From Thelephora terrestris (Eukaryota > Basidiomycota > Agaricomycetes > Thelephorales > Thelephoraceae): 64,000 nt of DNA. Numbering within the stretch: position 1 is the first letter of the stretch; each line of letters opens with the position of its first letter. Shown piece after piece: positions 1 through 12,386 of the stretch. Both the position numbers and the translations under genes were made by a program. The stretch lies in NCBI GenBank assembly GCA_015956445.1, contig WIUZ02000001.1, positions 682,001 to 746,000 of the forward strand, in the 5' to 3' direction. The notes under the pieces are model-generated. The model searched no databases and was not told the origin of the DNA. It was given only the letters and a program-made list of their open reading frames with translations.

Positions 1-807
1 TCGGGGCAATAGGTACCTTGAAAGACAACCCTAGTGGAGGGGTTAGCTTGCACCATTAGGGTATAGAACCCTTTCCTGGGCACGAAATTATTGTTTATGA
101 TGTACGAGCGGCCCTGGCTCCTGGCCTCGGAGTCACGGCGGGTCCTAAATTAGATACATCGTAATGTCTTCGACTTACACACCGCTCAGTTAATGCTTAC
201 ACTCCCCAGTTTCACACATGGCGAACGCGATGCGAGTGACAGATAGAAGAAAGGTATTCACTGGGGTCCGTACTACATCAACACTTTCGTGATACTCACC
301 GACAGAGATCTGGGTGACGAGGATTCGTACGCTGGGATCCAGCCTCAACTTTAGAGGAGGGGAGGGGGATTCTTAGAGATGCGTGCGTTATCAACTCCAC
401 TCCACTCAAGCCTGAGCGACGTATCCAAACGAACGATGTTTCACCGAGCCAATTGACTATCGACCAGCATCAACCGTGATCTTCCCACGATTGCAACTGC
501 TTTCGGTTCCGAAACCCTCACCTCAGCAAATCCTTGACGACGGCAATCTGTAACAGTCCGGTAAAATTTACAGCTGCGGGGATGACTGAGCGGGGAATAC
601 GTAGTAATAAAGGACTGCAGTGCGGTCGAAACGGTATCTATGGCAAAATCTTCGTGAATAGATTGGCAATACAACAGAATTGAGAAAGTTTTGTATAGGA
701 AAGCGGAAGTGAAAATGCATCGCGCTCCGATGGACATCCGCTCCCCATTTTGGGCAGTGGTCGCCATACGTTTGAAGAACCTGGACTGTATCGCCGGGAA
801 GACTCGG
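1..807. other. No gene recognised at left edge
   Basis: I see no protein with recognisable motifs on either strand. Open frames are short and of low complexity. The stretch lies downstream of the convergent YeeE/YedE-like gene and may hold its 3' UTR. Confidence 0.5.
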
Positions 808-2108
808 TCAAAGCGGAATTATTTCCGCCAGAGCACCACCGAGGACAAAGGAAGCCAACCAGCCGGCCAACGGCCAGAACGTTGAATTACTCTGGATGGC
901 AGTGATTCCCAGATTCACCAGTACCGGTCCCGCTATACGAAAACATCAAGACGTCATGTCATGCGCGGGGCTACGTGTCAGACTTACGGCAGAGACCCTC
1001 AATGCCCCATCCGATCCCAAAGATCGCAGCTCCAACTAGCAACCGACCGTCGACTTCACCACCCTTAGGAATGGTCCATTTCCCACCGAGTCGCGGCTTC
1101 TCTTCACCCCTCCCATAGAAATAGGAGATGGTAGCAACTGGCAAGGCACCCAGGGCGAGGAAGAGAAGTGTGGGATCGAAGTCACGGTGGAACGGTGTGA
1201 CAAGGAACTGGATAACTCGGCTGGGAACTGTCAGGGAAGAATAGTGAAGGCCAAGTCCGAATTGGACGGCTGTCAAAAACGAAGCAAAACGCCTGTGGGT
1301 CGGTAAATCCACAAGGTCCCCATCGGGATTTTGTTGTGGTGTTTGTGTCTGTGTCCAGACTTGAGCCTCGTACTATCAGACCGTGTATAAAGCACACTCA
1401 CTGCTTTGTGGAGGCACAAGGATGTTAGGAACAACCAGGCCTCAGCAATGGCAAAAGTGCTGGCAAATTCACCCAGTGACCAATCCAATGCACCGAGCGG
1501 AAATTCCGACTGCCCATGGATGATGGTAGCAGTGATGGAACCAGTGAGCATGAATGCCAAGGTCGCGGCTATGGACCTGGGAGGACGGCGCTTAGATCTT
1601 GACATGGGAAATGGTCTGCCATATCTGTAGAACTGTACATACCTCGGAGAGAAGCGCGACAGGCCACAAACCATGTGTCTGACGGCGAGTCATGGGTTTT
1701 AGTTCCCAGTCGCGAGCTAGTCGGCAAAGGGTACTCACCCGGAGGTACAACCGTTGGATAGCTGCGAATCGGTGATTGCGTCAGTAACCGCTGGGCTGGT
1801 GACATCTTGCGTGATTTCGAACAAACCTTCGTTCCCAACCCCACAAGAAACCCAGAGGCTGCGATAATGGGAAGTTTATTGACGATGGGTAGGATTGACG
1901 GTGGCACGGTCGATCTCAATGCGCCTATGGCCACGCCCCCGAGAACAAGACCTCCAACGGAGAAGACAGGCTCTACGGCGCCGTGGTAGCAGCGGTGAAT
2001 GAACCCAGAAATACCGAAGACAGAACCGTTGAGTAGGAGGAGGTCATAGCTGGCCAGAGCGATACCCACACCCCCAACAAAAGCTCGGAGAGGTACGGGA
2101 TTCGACAT
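808..2108 (-). CDS. YeeE/YedE-type (sulphur-transport domain) membrane protein
   Basis: A polytopic membrane protein of the YeeE/YedE family, whose bacterial members import thiosulfate or other sulphur compounds; a similar role here is inferred. Six exons are visible. Exon 1 (2108-1827) encodes hydrophobic helices with NGSVFGISGFIHR. Exon 2 (1761-1739) gives LSNGCTSG and exon 3 (1678-1643) HMVCGLSRFSPR; together they form the family signature G-x-G-T-K-L-x-N-G-C-T-S-G-H-x-V-C-G-L. Exon 4 runs 1576-1402. Exon 5 carries HRDFDP and GIGWGIEGL, and exon 6 (932-808) completes GLCPGPVLVN. The 55-bp last intron (987-933) keeps phase exactly, so the signature is split by splicing and not damaged. The exon 4/5 junction near 1265-1401 is the only one I could not phase cleanly. 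It shares a 425-bp upstream region with the divergent MFS gene. Confidence 0.85.
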
Positions 2109-2533
2109 TAGGAGAAAGCGAAGAAGGAGAAACGGGAAATTCCATTCCGTTCCCGTTGCTTTGCTTAAGGAATAGAAGGGCGGCGTTCACGTGCTTGAAG
2201 TGTGCAGGGTTTATAATCCGAGCATGACCACCGCGAATTCTTCGGAAATACTTCTCAACGATCGGATTATCCTAAGCAGGTGATGTCATCGTGCTTCGCC
2301 AAGTTGAATTGAGGTTGATCCCGAGAAACGTGGAAATAAAATGCGTGCGCTGGCCAGACCCACTCAATATCCGTGGGTGACGAGATTCACTGCCTGTCAT
2401 GCCAGGGCTTGCAAATGGGAGGCCGCGTGCCACAATATCACGCAGCGTTTCCGCCGCTTACCCACTCATCCCCGTATCTTCCTCTCAGAACTCTCTCAAC
2501 GACCACGAGCCCGACAGTGGCAACCACCAGCAA
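2109..2533. promoter_or_regulatory. Shared divergent upstream region
   Basis: This 425-bp gap separates the start codons of the YeeE/YedE-like gene (-) and the MFS transporter (+). By geometry it must hold both promoters. No specific box was identified. The transporter start could lie further left, at an in-frame ATG at 2399, which would shorten the region. Confidence 0.45.
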
Positions 2534-5107
2534 ATGCCTCGCCCACCCAATGACGGATCGGCTCATTCCCCCATTCGACGCGGCCGCTCACGCCCACGCC
2601 AGGCACATTATCTTCCACTACCGTCTGATATCCCCACCAACCCCGACAGTCCCGTAAGCGAACAGGCTGCAGAACTCATTCACGAGTTCGTCCACCCCCA
2701 CCACCCTCACTATCTACAAGAGCACTTGCCCGACGCAGAGGAAGAACTCGATGACGCCAGTGGCGATGCACCTGTCATCGCTAAAGAGCTTGAGGAGATG
2801 CAAGGTCGCGTTTGGTGGAAGCGACCTTCAGCCCTCTGGTACGCTTTCTATTCACCCGCCCCTACACCTGCTTGCGCGATTCGTTGCTCTTGCGTCACGA
2901 CCAGAGTATAGAGTCCTAACCACTCTTTCCCACCTAGGTTTTTATGTTTGATACCCTTCGCATTGGCGGCTTCTACCTCGACTGCCGCCCCCAAAGTACA
3001 AGTGGTCACTTATCTCGTGTGCAAAACTCTTCGACCGGGGTACACAGATCGATCTGGCACAAACCGGCCTTCCGCCTTCTTCTCCGCACCTCGCGATGAG
3101 GAGACCAGACTCTGTAACGCTGACCCGGTCGTACAAGCAGCCTCTGCTGAGTTCCTCACGTGTAAGCGTCTCACAAGATACCCAGTTAGAGCGTATGAAG
3201 ATAACCTCACTTTCTCCGAAGTAATTACTACTGCAACAGGCATCCTGAGTTGCTTAACCACTGTGTATTGGGGATCAGTAAGCTTGTGCGCTACCTACCT
3301 CGTTTCTTCAGCGTCTAACGTGGGCGCTGTGATTGCGGTTGTGCTTGGTTCCAGCGCTCGGATCGCAAGGGCCGCATCAACACCTTGAGGATTTGTATGT
3401 TCGGCAATCTCGTCACGGACCTTACGTACCTGCTCGTGTATTCTTTCTTGAGGGATCGAAAGGGCGCCTACTGGTTTCTCCTCATCACCCCGCTCATTGA
3501 AGGTTCGCTGGGAGGTACGCCAAACATTTTCGTGGTTTCAATGATTCCACTGAAGCCCACCGCACAGGCCTCAGTGCAGCCTCCGCAAACATTCACGCCT
3601 ACATCGCGGACTGTACGGATGCCCCGCGTCGGTCCAGGGTTTTCTCGATCTATCTGGGGTTGGTGTACATCGGCATGGCCATTGGGCCTGCATTAGGTGG
3701 TCTCTTGATCCGGCAGTCGGGCGATATCTTAACGGTCTTTTACTATGCCTTTTCGACCCACCTGACCTTCGCATCTATGATTTGGTTCGCTGTACCTGAG
3801 TCGCTCGCCCCAACACAGCTTTCTAGAGCCAAAGCTGCGTATAACGAGGTCAAGTCCCAGGCTAGTGGCGGTGTATTGTCCCACATTGTATCATTCTTGG
3901 CTCCCCTCAAGCTGTTCATCCCTGTCACGGTTGCGGCGGGTGATAACCCATCGAAGACACGGAAGGACTGGAATCTGACACTCTTGGTCGTGGCTCATGG
4001 ACTTGTACTTATGTTAGTCGTAAGTGGATCTTCGACGGGCGTGGTGATGGATACGGGATATTGATCTTGTTCGATCGCAGGGGGCATACTCGTTCAAATT
4101 TCAATACGGTGGGTGTTTGCTTCGGTTTATTGGATTGTACACTGCTGACAAGAGTATTTTAGCGGCATCGACTTTTGGTTGGAGTACAGAGATCGTGAGT
4201 ATCTCGTATAATTGTCCAATAAGTCTCTCCCTCACACTCTGTCGCAGCTTGGATACTGGATGAGCGTTGCTGGCCTCACTCGCGCGATTGCTCTTGCCTT
4301 CATTGTTCCAGGTCACTCCGTTCGCTCGCCCCCATGGTCGTCACTGACGTAGCAGATCAGCAATAATATCTCTGTTCAAGAAACTACCGTCACCCATCCG
4401 ACTCTCTAGTCCGGCGACTAGCACCACCCCTCTTCCATCCGTGATGGAGGACCCAGAAATCCCACAAAGCCCTCTAGCGCAACCAACCACACCAACACCG
4501 CCTACTCAGCGGTCCGCCGTCCTGGAACCCCCTACCGGGGCGGCTTCTTCACACAGAACTACTCAAACGAACGGAAATAAGGATGCTTCACCTCGCCTGG
4601 ACCTCAATACCGCCCGAGTTTCTTTGGTCATGGAGTTGACCGCTTACGCGTTGATGGCAACCGCGAAGACCGGGACGATGTTTACGGTCTACACTGTTTT
4701 GGATAGCCTCGCGGCCGGATATATGCCTGCTGTGCAGAGCTTGGCGTTGGGCATCTACGCCAGCAGGGGAGGAGAAGAAACCGGCAAATTGTTCGGGGGG
4801 TTGAGTGTGGTACAGGCTTTGGGGTACGATTCCACTTGTTCGCACCGAGGACATGTTTTTGACGACTTGGGGTTGCAGCGGTTCCATCATCTCTCCGATG
4901 CTCTTCGGCTTCACATACTCCAGGACAGTCGCGACCTTCCCCCAGGCAATGTTCGTCGTCGCGGCTTCGGCTGTTGCACTCGCCCTCCTATGCACCCTCT
5001 TTATTAGGCTCCCCAAGAACGGAGCGGGCACGTTTGTCGTCGTGAAAGGAGATGGGGCTGTCGACGAGGAGGAGAGGGAGAGGTTGGTCTCTGGCGATGA
5101 AGAGTGA
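2534..5107 (+). CDS. Major facilitator superfamily transporter
   Basis: A 12-TM-type MFS permease with an acidic cytoplasmic N-terminus. About nine exons join in phase. Exon 1 ends at 2838 inside RPSALW and resumes at 2938 as FLCLIPFALAAS. A later exon gives the motif-A loop SDRKGRINTLR (about 3350-3390), followed by IHAYIADCTDAPRRSR and YIGMAIGPALGGLLIRQ. Small exons near 4080-4310 add AYSFKFQY and FGWSTEILGYWMSVAGLTRA. The long central loop and the second helix bundle follow, ending ERLVSGDEE. The layout resembles fungal TetA/zinc-induced-facilitator-like drug:H+ antiporters. Substrate unknown. Every apparent frame change coincides with a GT...AG intron, so the gene looks intact. An alternative start is the ATG at 2399. 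Confidence 0.85.
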
Positions 5108-5511
5108 ACGCATCAGAAATGCTATCAGCTTCTTCTCCGGTCTGGAAATCTTGATTTGTCACTTTAAGCTTATTCTATTTTTACTACGAACGCCTGTGGC
5201 TCGTATGGACTTCCTCTTTGTGCAGGCAGCTTACCGTTCTTGGTTTGTATCGTATTATAATATATAGAGATGGGAGACCGTTAAAGGGATCAACGCAGGA
5301 TACCACCTCAGATAGGAGGGTCGAGTTCGGGTAATCGAGTTCCGATCTCGACTCTAGCCTCTCCATTACATTACGAGCTTCTGTAGATGAGTAGCGCATA
5401 TCATGGATTCATGAATACATGTTGTTATGCGAATGGAACGCCCGAACCCCACGTGTACTATATCGAGCCTGGCCACCAAAATAATCACAATCCAAAAACA
5501 TCGAAAGAAAG
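5108..5511. other. Convergent intergenic, no gene seen
   Basis: The 404 bp lie between the stop codons of the MFS gene (+) and the kinase (-). They probably hold both 3' UTRs. No RNA gene or coding signal was recognised. Confidence 0.5.
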
Positions 5512-8500
5512 TCACCGTTTCGACTTGGTAAGGAGCCTCACGTCTCGCTTGCTCCCTTTCTTCTTCGCCCCCACCAATCCTCCCAGGAATGTTGAAATTT
5601 CGCTAAACTTTCGCTCCCGACCTTGCCCAGAACCAGCGACAGGCGTGTCGATCGACTCGATCGTAGCCATTGACATGGAGGGGGAGGGATGATCATTCTG
5701 TACCTGTGTTTGTGCGCAGTGCTGCGGCTTGGAAGACTTGCGGGTGATTTTCTTCAGCAGGTATCGAATGGGGGATGATTCGAAGGAGGGGCGCTGTGTT
5801 GCGGCCGAGACTGCGTTACGAGGCGTGCGTTTCGACCCTGCCTTGTCCTGGGAACTCTCCTCGACCTCGCCCGACACGGAGACGTAGTCGGTCGAGTTCG
5901 ACATATGAGAACAGTCGTCTATCTCTATCCCCTTCTTCGTGCGCTCGTCCTCAGCCGTTCCTTCCCTTCCATCGCAACTCGGCACCACTCGCCTCCCATC
6001 CCCTTGAGGAAAGGTGCTCGGATCTCTGCTACCTGGAGTAGTGGAAGCACTCGCTCCAGATTTACGCCTCAACCCTGCTCGTACCGTGTTCGCAGATGTA
6101 GGGGTTTTGCCCTGGGAGCTCTCCTCGACCACGTCGACGTAGTCGGTCGAGCTCGACATGTGAGACCAGTCGTCCGTCTCTTTCCCCTTCTTCGTGCGCT
6201 CGTCCTCGGCCGTTCCATCGCCACCATCGCAGCTCGGCACCACTCGCCTGCCACCCATTCGAGGGAAGATGCTCGCATCTCTACTAGTTCCGACATCCTC
6301 TCGTTCGTCAAGACTCGCCAATCTTGACCCAGATGAAAGCCCGGACTCGTGCCCTGGGGTCGTGGAAGCACTCGCTCCAGAAAAAAATCTCGGCGAGCCA
6401 GCCACGTTTCGTGGAGGTCGCAAGAACGAGGTCCTAAATCCATGCCTCGGCGGAGCGTCCGTGGTCGCCCTTGGGTCGCTTCGGGACACTGGCGTGCGCT
6501 GAATCGGAAATTGGTACCTGGCGCTCCCTTGAAGAACATCTCGGACCACCCTACGAAATGGACCGGCCGAGTCGCTGGGGCGTGAACTCGACGTGGAATA
6601 AATGACCCGGATGGCCGCAGCCGAGTCGAATGGCCGTCTGTCCACGACCTCACCACTTCCACCAGGAGTGTAGAAGGCAGTCCCGGGGCTGTTGGAGTTC
6701 CTCGATCTCACCGGCGCGATTGTCGTAATCTGAAGGCGTGGTTTCCCCCTGGGGGGGCCAGGGCGAGGGGGTCCTTGGGCTGGAACTTGAGTCAGGTCCA
6801 CGTGCGATGTGTCATAGATAGTAGGCTCGAGTTCAATATCGTCATAGTCGTGTTGGGGAAAAACGGGACCATGGCCTCGAGGAATAGCAACCCAACCCTG
6901 ATTGCGAGCGCGGCTAGAAGTACCAAGATCATCTGTCGAATCTGCGACGATCGTGGTAGAATTGCTCATGTTCGAGGCCATACGAGAGAGTGTCTCAGAT
7001 TCAGGTGGCTTTGCTTCGGATCTGGTCTGTGAATTCCCGGGGGACGTGATGGCACTGAGATCTTGTGGGCCAACCGAGAATAACGAACTCGCTGCAGCAA
7101 TGAGGAAAAGAGGGTAGGTGTCAATCACCCAATACCAATCAAAAGTGACGGAACCTACCAGGGTCCCGGGTTTCATTGCTTGGATATTCTTCCAGGTCCA
7201 CAGGACTTCTAGGCAAGGAGAATGGTGGGTAATCTGATCACGTCACATCAGCATCAAAGCATTCACCATCCAGCACCAAGAGTGGCATACCTTCAACTGG
7301 AGTATGCTGGTCTGCTGTATAAAACACTTCGCCAACATACGAATGAGCACAGGAGTACAATAGCGTAGAATGCGAGCCATTACCGTATTTCTGTGTCCCT
7401 GATTCTGGGAGACTCTCCTCGCTGGGAGACGGGTGAATTTTCCAAGGGGGGAAAATCGTCCCCCGTGCGGGATCGTTGGAAAGATGCTGAAACACCACTT
7501 CGATCCGCGGACGTTGCGTGGAGTCGGCGAGCCAGCATCTGCCAAGGAGATCCCAAAGATCCTGTGATATGCCCATTGTTTGTGCGTCTTCTGGCATCTT
7601 AGGACGTTCACCCTGGATGACCTTGTACGAGATCTCCGTGTGCTGGAGTTTACGAAAAGGAATCAAGCTAGTTAGCACCTAGATGTGACTCCGTGCTTTA
7701 GCTCGCAGTTAGGTATCTCTACGGATGAATGCACACCTGTAGGATCACCATCCCGAACGCGTACACGTCTGACTCCTTCGAGACCTGACATCTAGGTTTA
7801 TTAAAATGGGATGGACACAGCAACTCCGGAGCCATGAATGGTACAGTGCCCCCGCCGAGCGCCGAAGTGATCCCGGGATCGTTGGGATCGTCGTTGACGA
7901 TCGTCGTGAAACCAAAATCGGCTAGACAGGCACGGACGGGGTTATCAGAAGTGATGAGAGTGTTTGCCTAGGGACAAACACAAGATGAGTCGGTGAAGCA
8001 ACGAATCTGTCAGGGAATTGGCCGTACGCCCTTGAGGTCACCATGAACAAGGCCCATGCGGTGAATATGTTGCACCCCCCTTGCACAATCGATAAGCTGA
8101 AATTTTTGTCAGCTCCTGACAAGGGATGAAGCACTCTCACGTACCAGCTGCATACGCTGGCATGCATTGTTTTTGGTATACTCGGTGATGTTTCCGTTTG
8201 ACATCCATGGAGAGACCATAGTGAGCCTTGCCTCAGGCGTATTGTCCCAACGGCAAACCCCAACGAGTCCCAGTATATTCGGATGGTTCAACGATTTCCA
8301 TAATATCACCTCCTTACAGAATCTTCTCTGAAACAATAAAGGTACGTCACGGGTGTACCTTGTCTAGGGAATATTTCATATCTTACCTTGCGTTTGAGGC
8401 GTGTTGCGTCATCAACCTGCGTGCTTCTTCTGAGGGTTTTGAACGCCACATCTATCCCTTCGTACGTGCCCTTCCAAACATCCGCGAATCCTCCAGCTGC

Positions 8501-8968
8501 GTGGTGCGGATCGGAAGTCTTGAACTCAATCGGGAGGATGCAGGATCTGGGTAAAGTCTCCTGGGAAGCGCATAATTGTCGTAAGGTCCATAACACATAT
8601 CCTTTGTTGAGATTGAGGGTATTCTCGTGAGACTTTAAAGCCTGGCAAATAACGTCTCAGTCCTCGCACAAGAGGCATGGGAATAGAGAGATAATTACCC
8701 AGTCGAACAACTCTATCAATATCAGTGCTTCGTCCCTAGCTTGATTCATGAGCAACCTCCTCCCTTCCTTCGCAAGAAGAAGTGGCTTGAGAGCGAGGAT
8801 GCACGCAGAGGGGTCCGCGTGAGCCCGGCTCAACGGTATCTCTGAGATTACGCGTTGCATCTCATCATCTGTCATGGCTGTCGTTCGTTGCGCTGAGGTT
8901 GGTTCCATCCTCGACGAATTGGCACAAACAGCGATAGACCGTGGGCTGACCACTGGGGCCGGGGCCAA
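5512..8968 (-). CDS. TKL-like protein kinase with long disordered C-terminal tail
   Basis: Fungal Ser/Thr kinase of the tyrosine-kinase-like type expanded in Agaricomycetes. Visible motifs: glycine loop AAGGFADVWKGTYEG, lysine in DVAFKTLR, catalytic loop HRMGLVHGDLKG (Gly replaces the Arg of HRD), LADFGF for DFG, PFMAPELL for APE, and a C-lobe ending WLADSTQRPRIEVVF. The kinase is carried by exons from about 8968 to 7390. Two small exons (about 7311-7291 and 7235-7160, the latter giving DYPPFSLPRSPVDLEEYPS) then join in phase 1 to the 1.6-kb last exon. The tail therefore belongs to the same protein and is not a separate gene. It is rich in Ser/Pro/Arg and contains a direct duplication (about 5880-6010 and 6134-6270) sharing RRVVPSCDG, GTAEDERTKKG and STDYV. 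Start may instead be the Met at 8908 or 8875. Confidence 0.8.
5880..6270 (-). repeat. Direct repeat inside the kinase tail exon
   Basis: Two copies of about 130 bp (5880-6010 and 6134-6270) encode near-identical segments with GRRVVPSCDG, DGTAEDERTKKG, DD-SHMS-STDYV and EESSQ. The spacer also repeats GASASTTPG. The copies differ at scattered positions, so the duplication is not brand new. Confidence 0.8.
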
Positions 8969-9362
8969 AGTGGAGGTGGAACGTAGAGGGGGGAGATGAT
9001 GACAATCTCAGAAGCCGCTTTTTAAAGAAGGGCAGGAAGCCATGCTTTGTGAACAGACCCAAACAGGGTTATACACGCGAAGAACACGAGGTGAAAATCT
9101 TCACCGAAACCAAGCGACGTAACAAATTGCTCATGCTAGTCTTGTGTTTCCGCAGTTGGCATTGGGTCTGAAGAGTGAGAGTCATGTTTCACCTTCGATG
9201 CTCACACAATATTTGCCACCCGGCGCACTGGGGTTCACGAAGAGACGCGAGACTGTGTGATAGTCCCGATACATGACCTTGGAGGCGGCTTGCCTTCAAG
9301 ATCTATACATAAGCGCTTAAACGCACAGATGATACATGAGACGAGGGACCAAACCGTGAATA
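8969..9362. other. Intergenic, no gene seen
   Basis: The 394 bp between the start of the kinase and the stop of the 5-phosphatase (both -) probably contain the kinase promoter. No coding signal recognised. Confidence 0.45.
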
Positions 9363-10975
9363 TTAAACATCAAACGCGGTGCCCGCACCTCTCCTCCAGA
9401 AAGTTAGTACGCTCACACCAAGGACGAAGTTCCCGACTCCGACCATTGTTGAGCCGGCACCGAGTAGGGTCAATAGCGAAAGGCCATATCCGAGGATCCT
9501 GTCGAGTATACTGCCGATTACGCATTTCAAGGAGGTGTATCGCATGGGAACGGGCTTGAAGTCTGCAGGGAGTTTGAGAACCGGTATCCCTTTTAAAGCA
9601 ACTGATATGGATGGATGTGGAAGGAGAAGAAGAGCGATGACAGGTTTCTGTACGGCCAGCTTCAGTCAGGCGCTTGGAGGACGTGATGACGTAGAAATGG
9701 TTTACGTGGTCAGAAGTGGTATATCCTGGGACAGAGGTATACAACAGGTTTGTAATGTTCGACTTCTCCGGGGTGTCCGGATCATCAGAATAGGTAGCGT
9801 ACAGCACCCTATCCGTCCAGGATGGTACTCTGAGGGAGCTTTCGTGACCGGTTCAGCACCATTTAAATGTAATAGGATATCGCATCTACCTGTATTTGTC
9901 AACTTCGCCAATCTCATACTTGTACGTGCACTGCGGGACAAAGACATCGGTGAATCCCCCGCTGGTCGTAGCCCGGATAGAGCGAGGAAGGCAAACCTTG
10001 AACTTCCAGAATTCACCTTCTCTCAACCCCACAAACGCAGTCCCTTTCTTCCGCTCCACCCTCAGTTGGTCGTACTCTTTTAACTCTCCTCGCTTGTCCT
10101 CACTATCGAGTGCGGAGGCCAAGTCGTGGAGGTTGTTTGGTCCGTGTAAGGGATGCGTCTCCGGGAGATCGAGGCGAAAGTTGAGATCACCAAAGAAGAA
10201 GAGGTGGGAGGTATCGTAGATGGTAGTTGGCGCAGTCGAGGATTCGCCAGCAGTGGAAGGATGGGTGGGGAGGGGAGGGAACACAAGTGAACCTACTATG
10301 TGGTTGTGGTCCGCGATTCGTTGAGCCAGCTTGCGCTCGTGCGCCGCGAGATGGGCGCAAACAAACCTATTCAACGGAAAGCGATATGAACACTCCTCGC
10401 AAGCTATGACACATATGGACGGACTCACGTCAATGTTTCACCCAACCCGCCATCGAATTCAGTAAGCCTGAACCTTACGCCTACCGCACCCTTGTTCCCG
10501 AGATAGAGAGGTCCACAACCGGTGTATGAAGTTTGAACGTCTGCGACTCGAGCAAAGTGCTCGTCGAGGATGTAGACCAATAAGGCAACGCCAACGTGTA
10601 CGACCTTAGCGACGAGAGAGTATTTCTCCTTGTTGGGGGCATGGGATTCGATTTGGGAGAGTAAGAGGGAGTTGCGGTTTTCAATCACGCTCTTTGACAG
10701 ACCGGCGACTGATAATGAGTGCATCTAAGGCGCGGTTCGGACAACTTATGAGTGAACTCACAGCCAAGGTGCAGAGGTAAAAGCTCTTGAAAACCGACGG
10801 CTACGATGTCCGGAGCCCTAGGTTCCTTTGCAAGGAAGTTGGAGACTTGAAGTGTCGGAGACAACCAATCAACAAGATCCTGTGGGACGCCCGAATCTCC
10901 CTGCAAGTTGGTATTGTATGATGCGGTTTGAACGAGTAGCCGGTCTTTGGGTATAATCCTTGGATTTATCGCCAT
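9363..10975 (-). CDS. Tail-anchored inositol-polyphosphate 5-phosphatase (INP54-like)
   Basis: Member of the endonuclease/exonuclease/phosphatase fold that removes the 5-phosphate from PI(4,5)P2 or soluble inositol phosphates. The protein starts MAINPRIIPKDRLL. In order it shows PDIVAVGFQELLPLHLG, LGNKGAVGVRF, CAHLAAHERK, the signature FFGDLNFRLDLPETHP, then PSWTDRVLYATY and TSDHKPVIALLL. The last two pass through introns that keep phase (SDH|KPV). The C-terminus has a hydrophobic helix (GLSLLTLLGAGSTMVGVGNFVLGVSVL) and a short basic end RRGAGTAFDV, as in ER tail-anchored yeast Inp54. All catalytic motifs are present, so it should be active. About six exons. Confidence 0.9.
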
Positions 10976-11148
10976 GGCGTTGGTCTAGGTATTGGGCGAG
11001 GGATAAGTCGAAGACTCAACGTGGAGAACGACAACGAACATCATGATCATGAGACGCCCTGTTGGAACCGTGACGGTAGAGGGGTGGCGATTCAAATGAA
11101 AGTCAAAGCAATGTGCCTCAAAAATAACCCAAAAATTAGGTAGGATAT
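10976..11148. other. Short spacer
   Basis: 173 bp between the 5-phosphatase start and the uL3m stop, both on the minus strand; the 5-phosphatase promoter must overlap the uL3m 3' end. Nothing else seen. Confidence 0.4.
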
Positions 11149-12295
11149 CTATTCTCTAGGTGTAAACGGGCTGGTAACGCGGTCTGAAGGTGCCTCGATA
11201 ATTGTTGGCAGAGTCTCAGCGAGCTCCGAAGTACCAGCAGGGAACGGTAAATCTGTCACCCCCTTTGGAAGCACCTTCTCGTACAGACCCTTGGCCTGGT
11301 TCGCCTTTGCTAAAGACTGCAACCTCTTTTTGGCATCACGGACCAAGACGTGGGCGTCATCGACGCCTGGCACACAACCTTTCACAAATATAAGGCCGAG
11401 GGAAGTATCGATGCGGACAACACGAAGATTTTGAGCGGTTGTCGTCTCTCCACCCATACGCCCGGCCATCTTTTTACCAGGCCAAATTCTACCTGGGTCC
11501 TATTCAAGAGTTAGCGGAAGGTCGAACTCAAAAACATGGGAGGACTGACCTGGTGACCACCGGTTGAACCGATGGAACGGTGCGAGACGGAAACACCATG
11601 ACTGGCCCGCAGTCCCTTGAAATTCCACCTCTTCATGCCGCCCTGGAAACCCTTGCCGATCCTGGGCAATCATTAATACTTAGTTGCACTTCGGGTCACC
11701 ACCTGCTCTAGCTCACGATTTGGCAACCACATCCACGTATTGACCCGGAACAAAATGAATGGCAGAGAGAGTGGTTCCTAGTATCCTCGGTGGAATGAGC
11801 CAAGGATCAACACCACGGGGCGTGGTAATTCTCACCGATTGGAACGTGAGCATCCGGAGTGACAGGAAACTCCTTCACGATACGCTTTGGGGAGACCCCT
11901 GCCTTCTTGAAATGTCCTCTCATCTGAGCTGTAGTCGTCTTGAGAGGTCTGTCGGCAGCAGCGACCTGGACGGCATGGTACTCTGTCTGATCAGGCCTGA
12001 CTGTTTTGACGTTTGCTGTAACTTGGCAATTCTCCAACTACAACAAAAACGCGCTCGGACTTGTACCAAACAAGCATGAGAAATCAAAACGTACCTGCAG
12101 GACAGTGACCGGAAGCCTGACACCGTTGTCATCGTACATGCTCGTCATCCCGCGTTTCCGCGCAATGAGTCCCGTACGAATCGAATTTGGGGTCCATTTC
12201 GGTGCGGCGTCCTTAGTGGGCGTTGCAAATTTCGCGACAGTTGAACTGAATTGCCTAATGCTGGCCGACGGAGACGAACTCCATAGTTTGAACAT
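11149..12295 (-). CDS. MRPL9: Mitochondrial large-subunit ribosomal protein uL3m
   Basis: Mitochondrial L3 of the large ribosomal subunit. The start at 12295 gives [18 protein letters not shown], an amphipathic Arg/Ser-rich presequence. Exon 1 continues [20 protein letters not shown], the usual N-terminal L3 block. Later exons carry [35 protein letters not shown], the core [21 protein letters not shown] with [23 protein letters not shown], and [15 protein letters not shown] near the end. All hallmark L3 elements are present. It is head-to-head with a SAM37-like gene: only 91 bp separate the two start codons. An upstream in-frame Met near 12436 is rejected because it would overlap the neighbour and bury the presequence. 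Confidence 0.93.
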
Positions 12296-12386
12296 CTGAG
12301 GGATGGTGGAAGGTTGGAGACTCGGAGGAAGGGTGGAAGAACGTTCCGATCTGGCCGGGACGCGTCTTGAACACACCTCAACGGTC
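12296..12386. promoter_or_regulatory. 91-bp bidirectional promoter region between two mitochondrial genes
   Basis: Only 91 bp lie between the ATG of uL3m (-) and the ATG of the SAM37-like protein (+). Both 5' UTRs and core promoters must fit here or overlap the coding regions. No TATA-like box is evident. Confidence 0.6.

Noticed and set aside
2942-3261. Minus-strand open frames over the MFS gene
   Set aside because: Antisense shadows of conserved MFS exons without motifs.
5512-7176. The 554-codon frame taken as an independent gene starting MKPGTLVG
   Set aside because: The first 30 codons read through a GTAGGT...CTGCAG intron, and the upstream exon joins the kinase in phase; it is the kinase tail.
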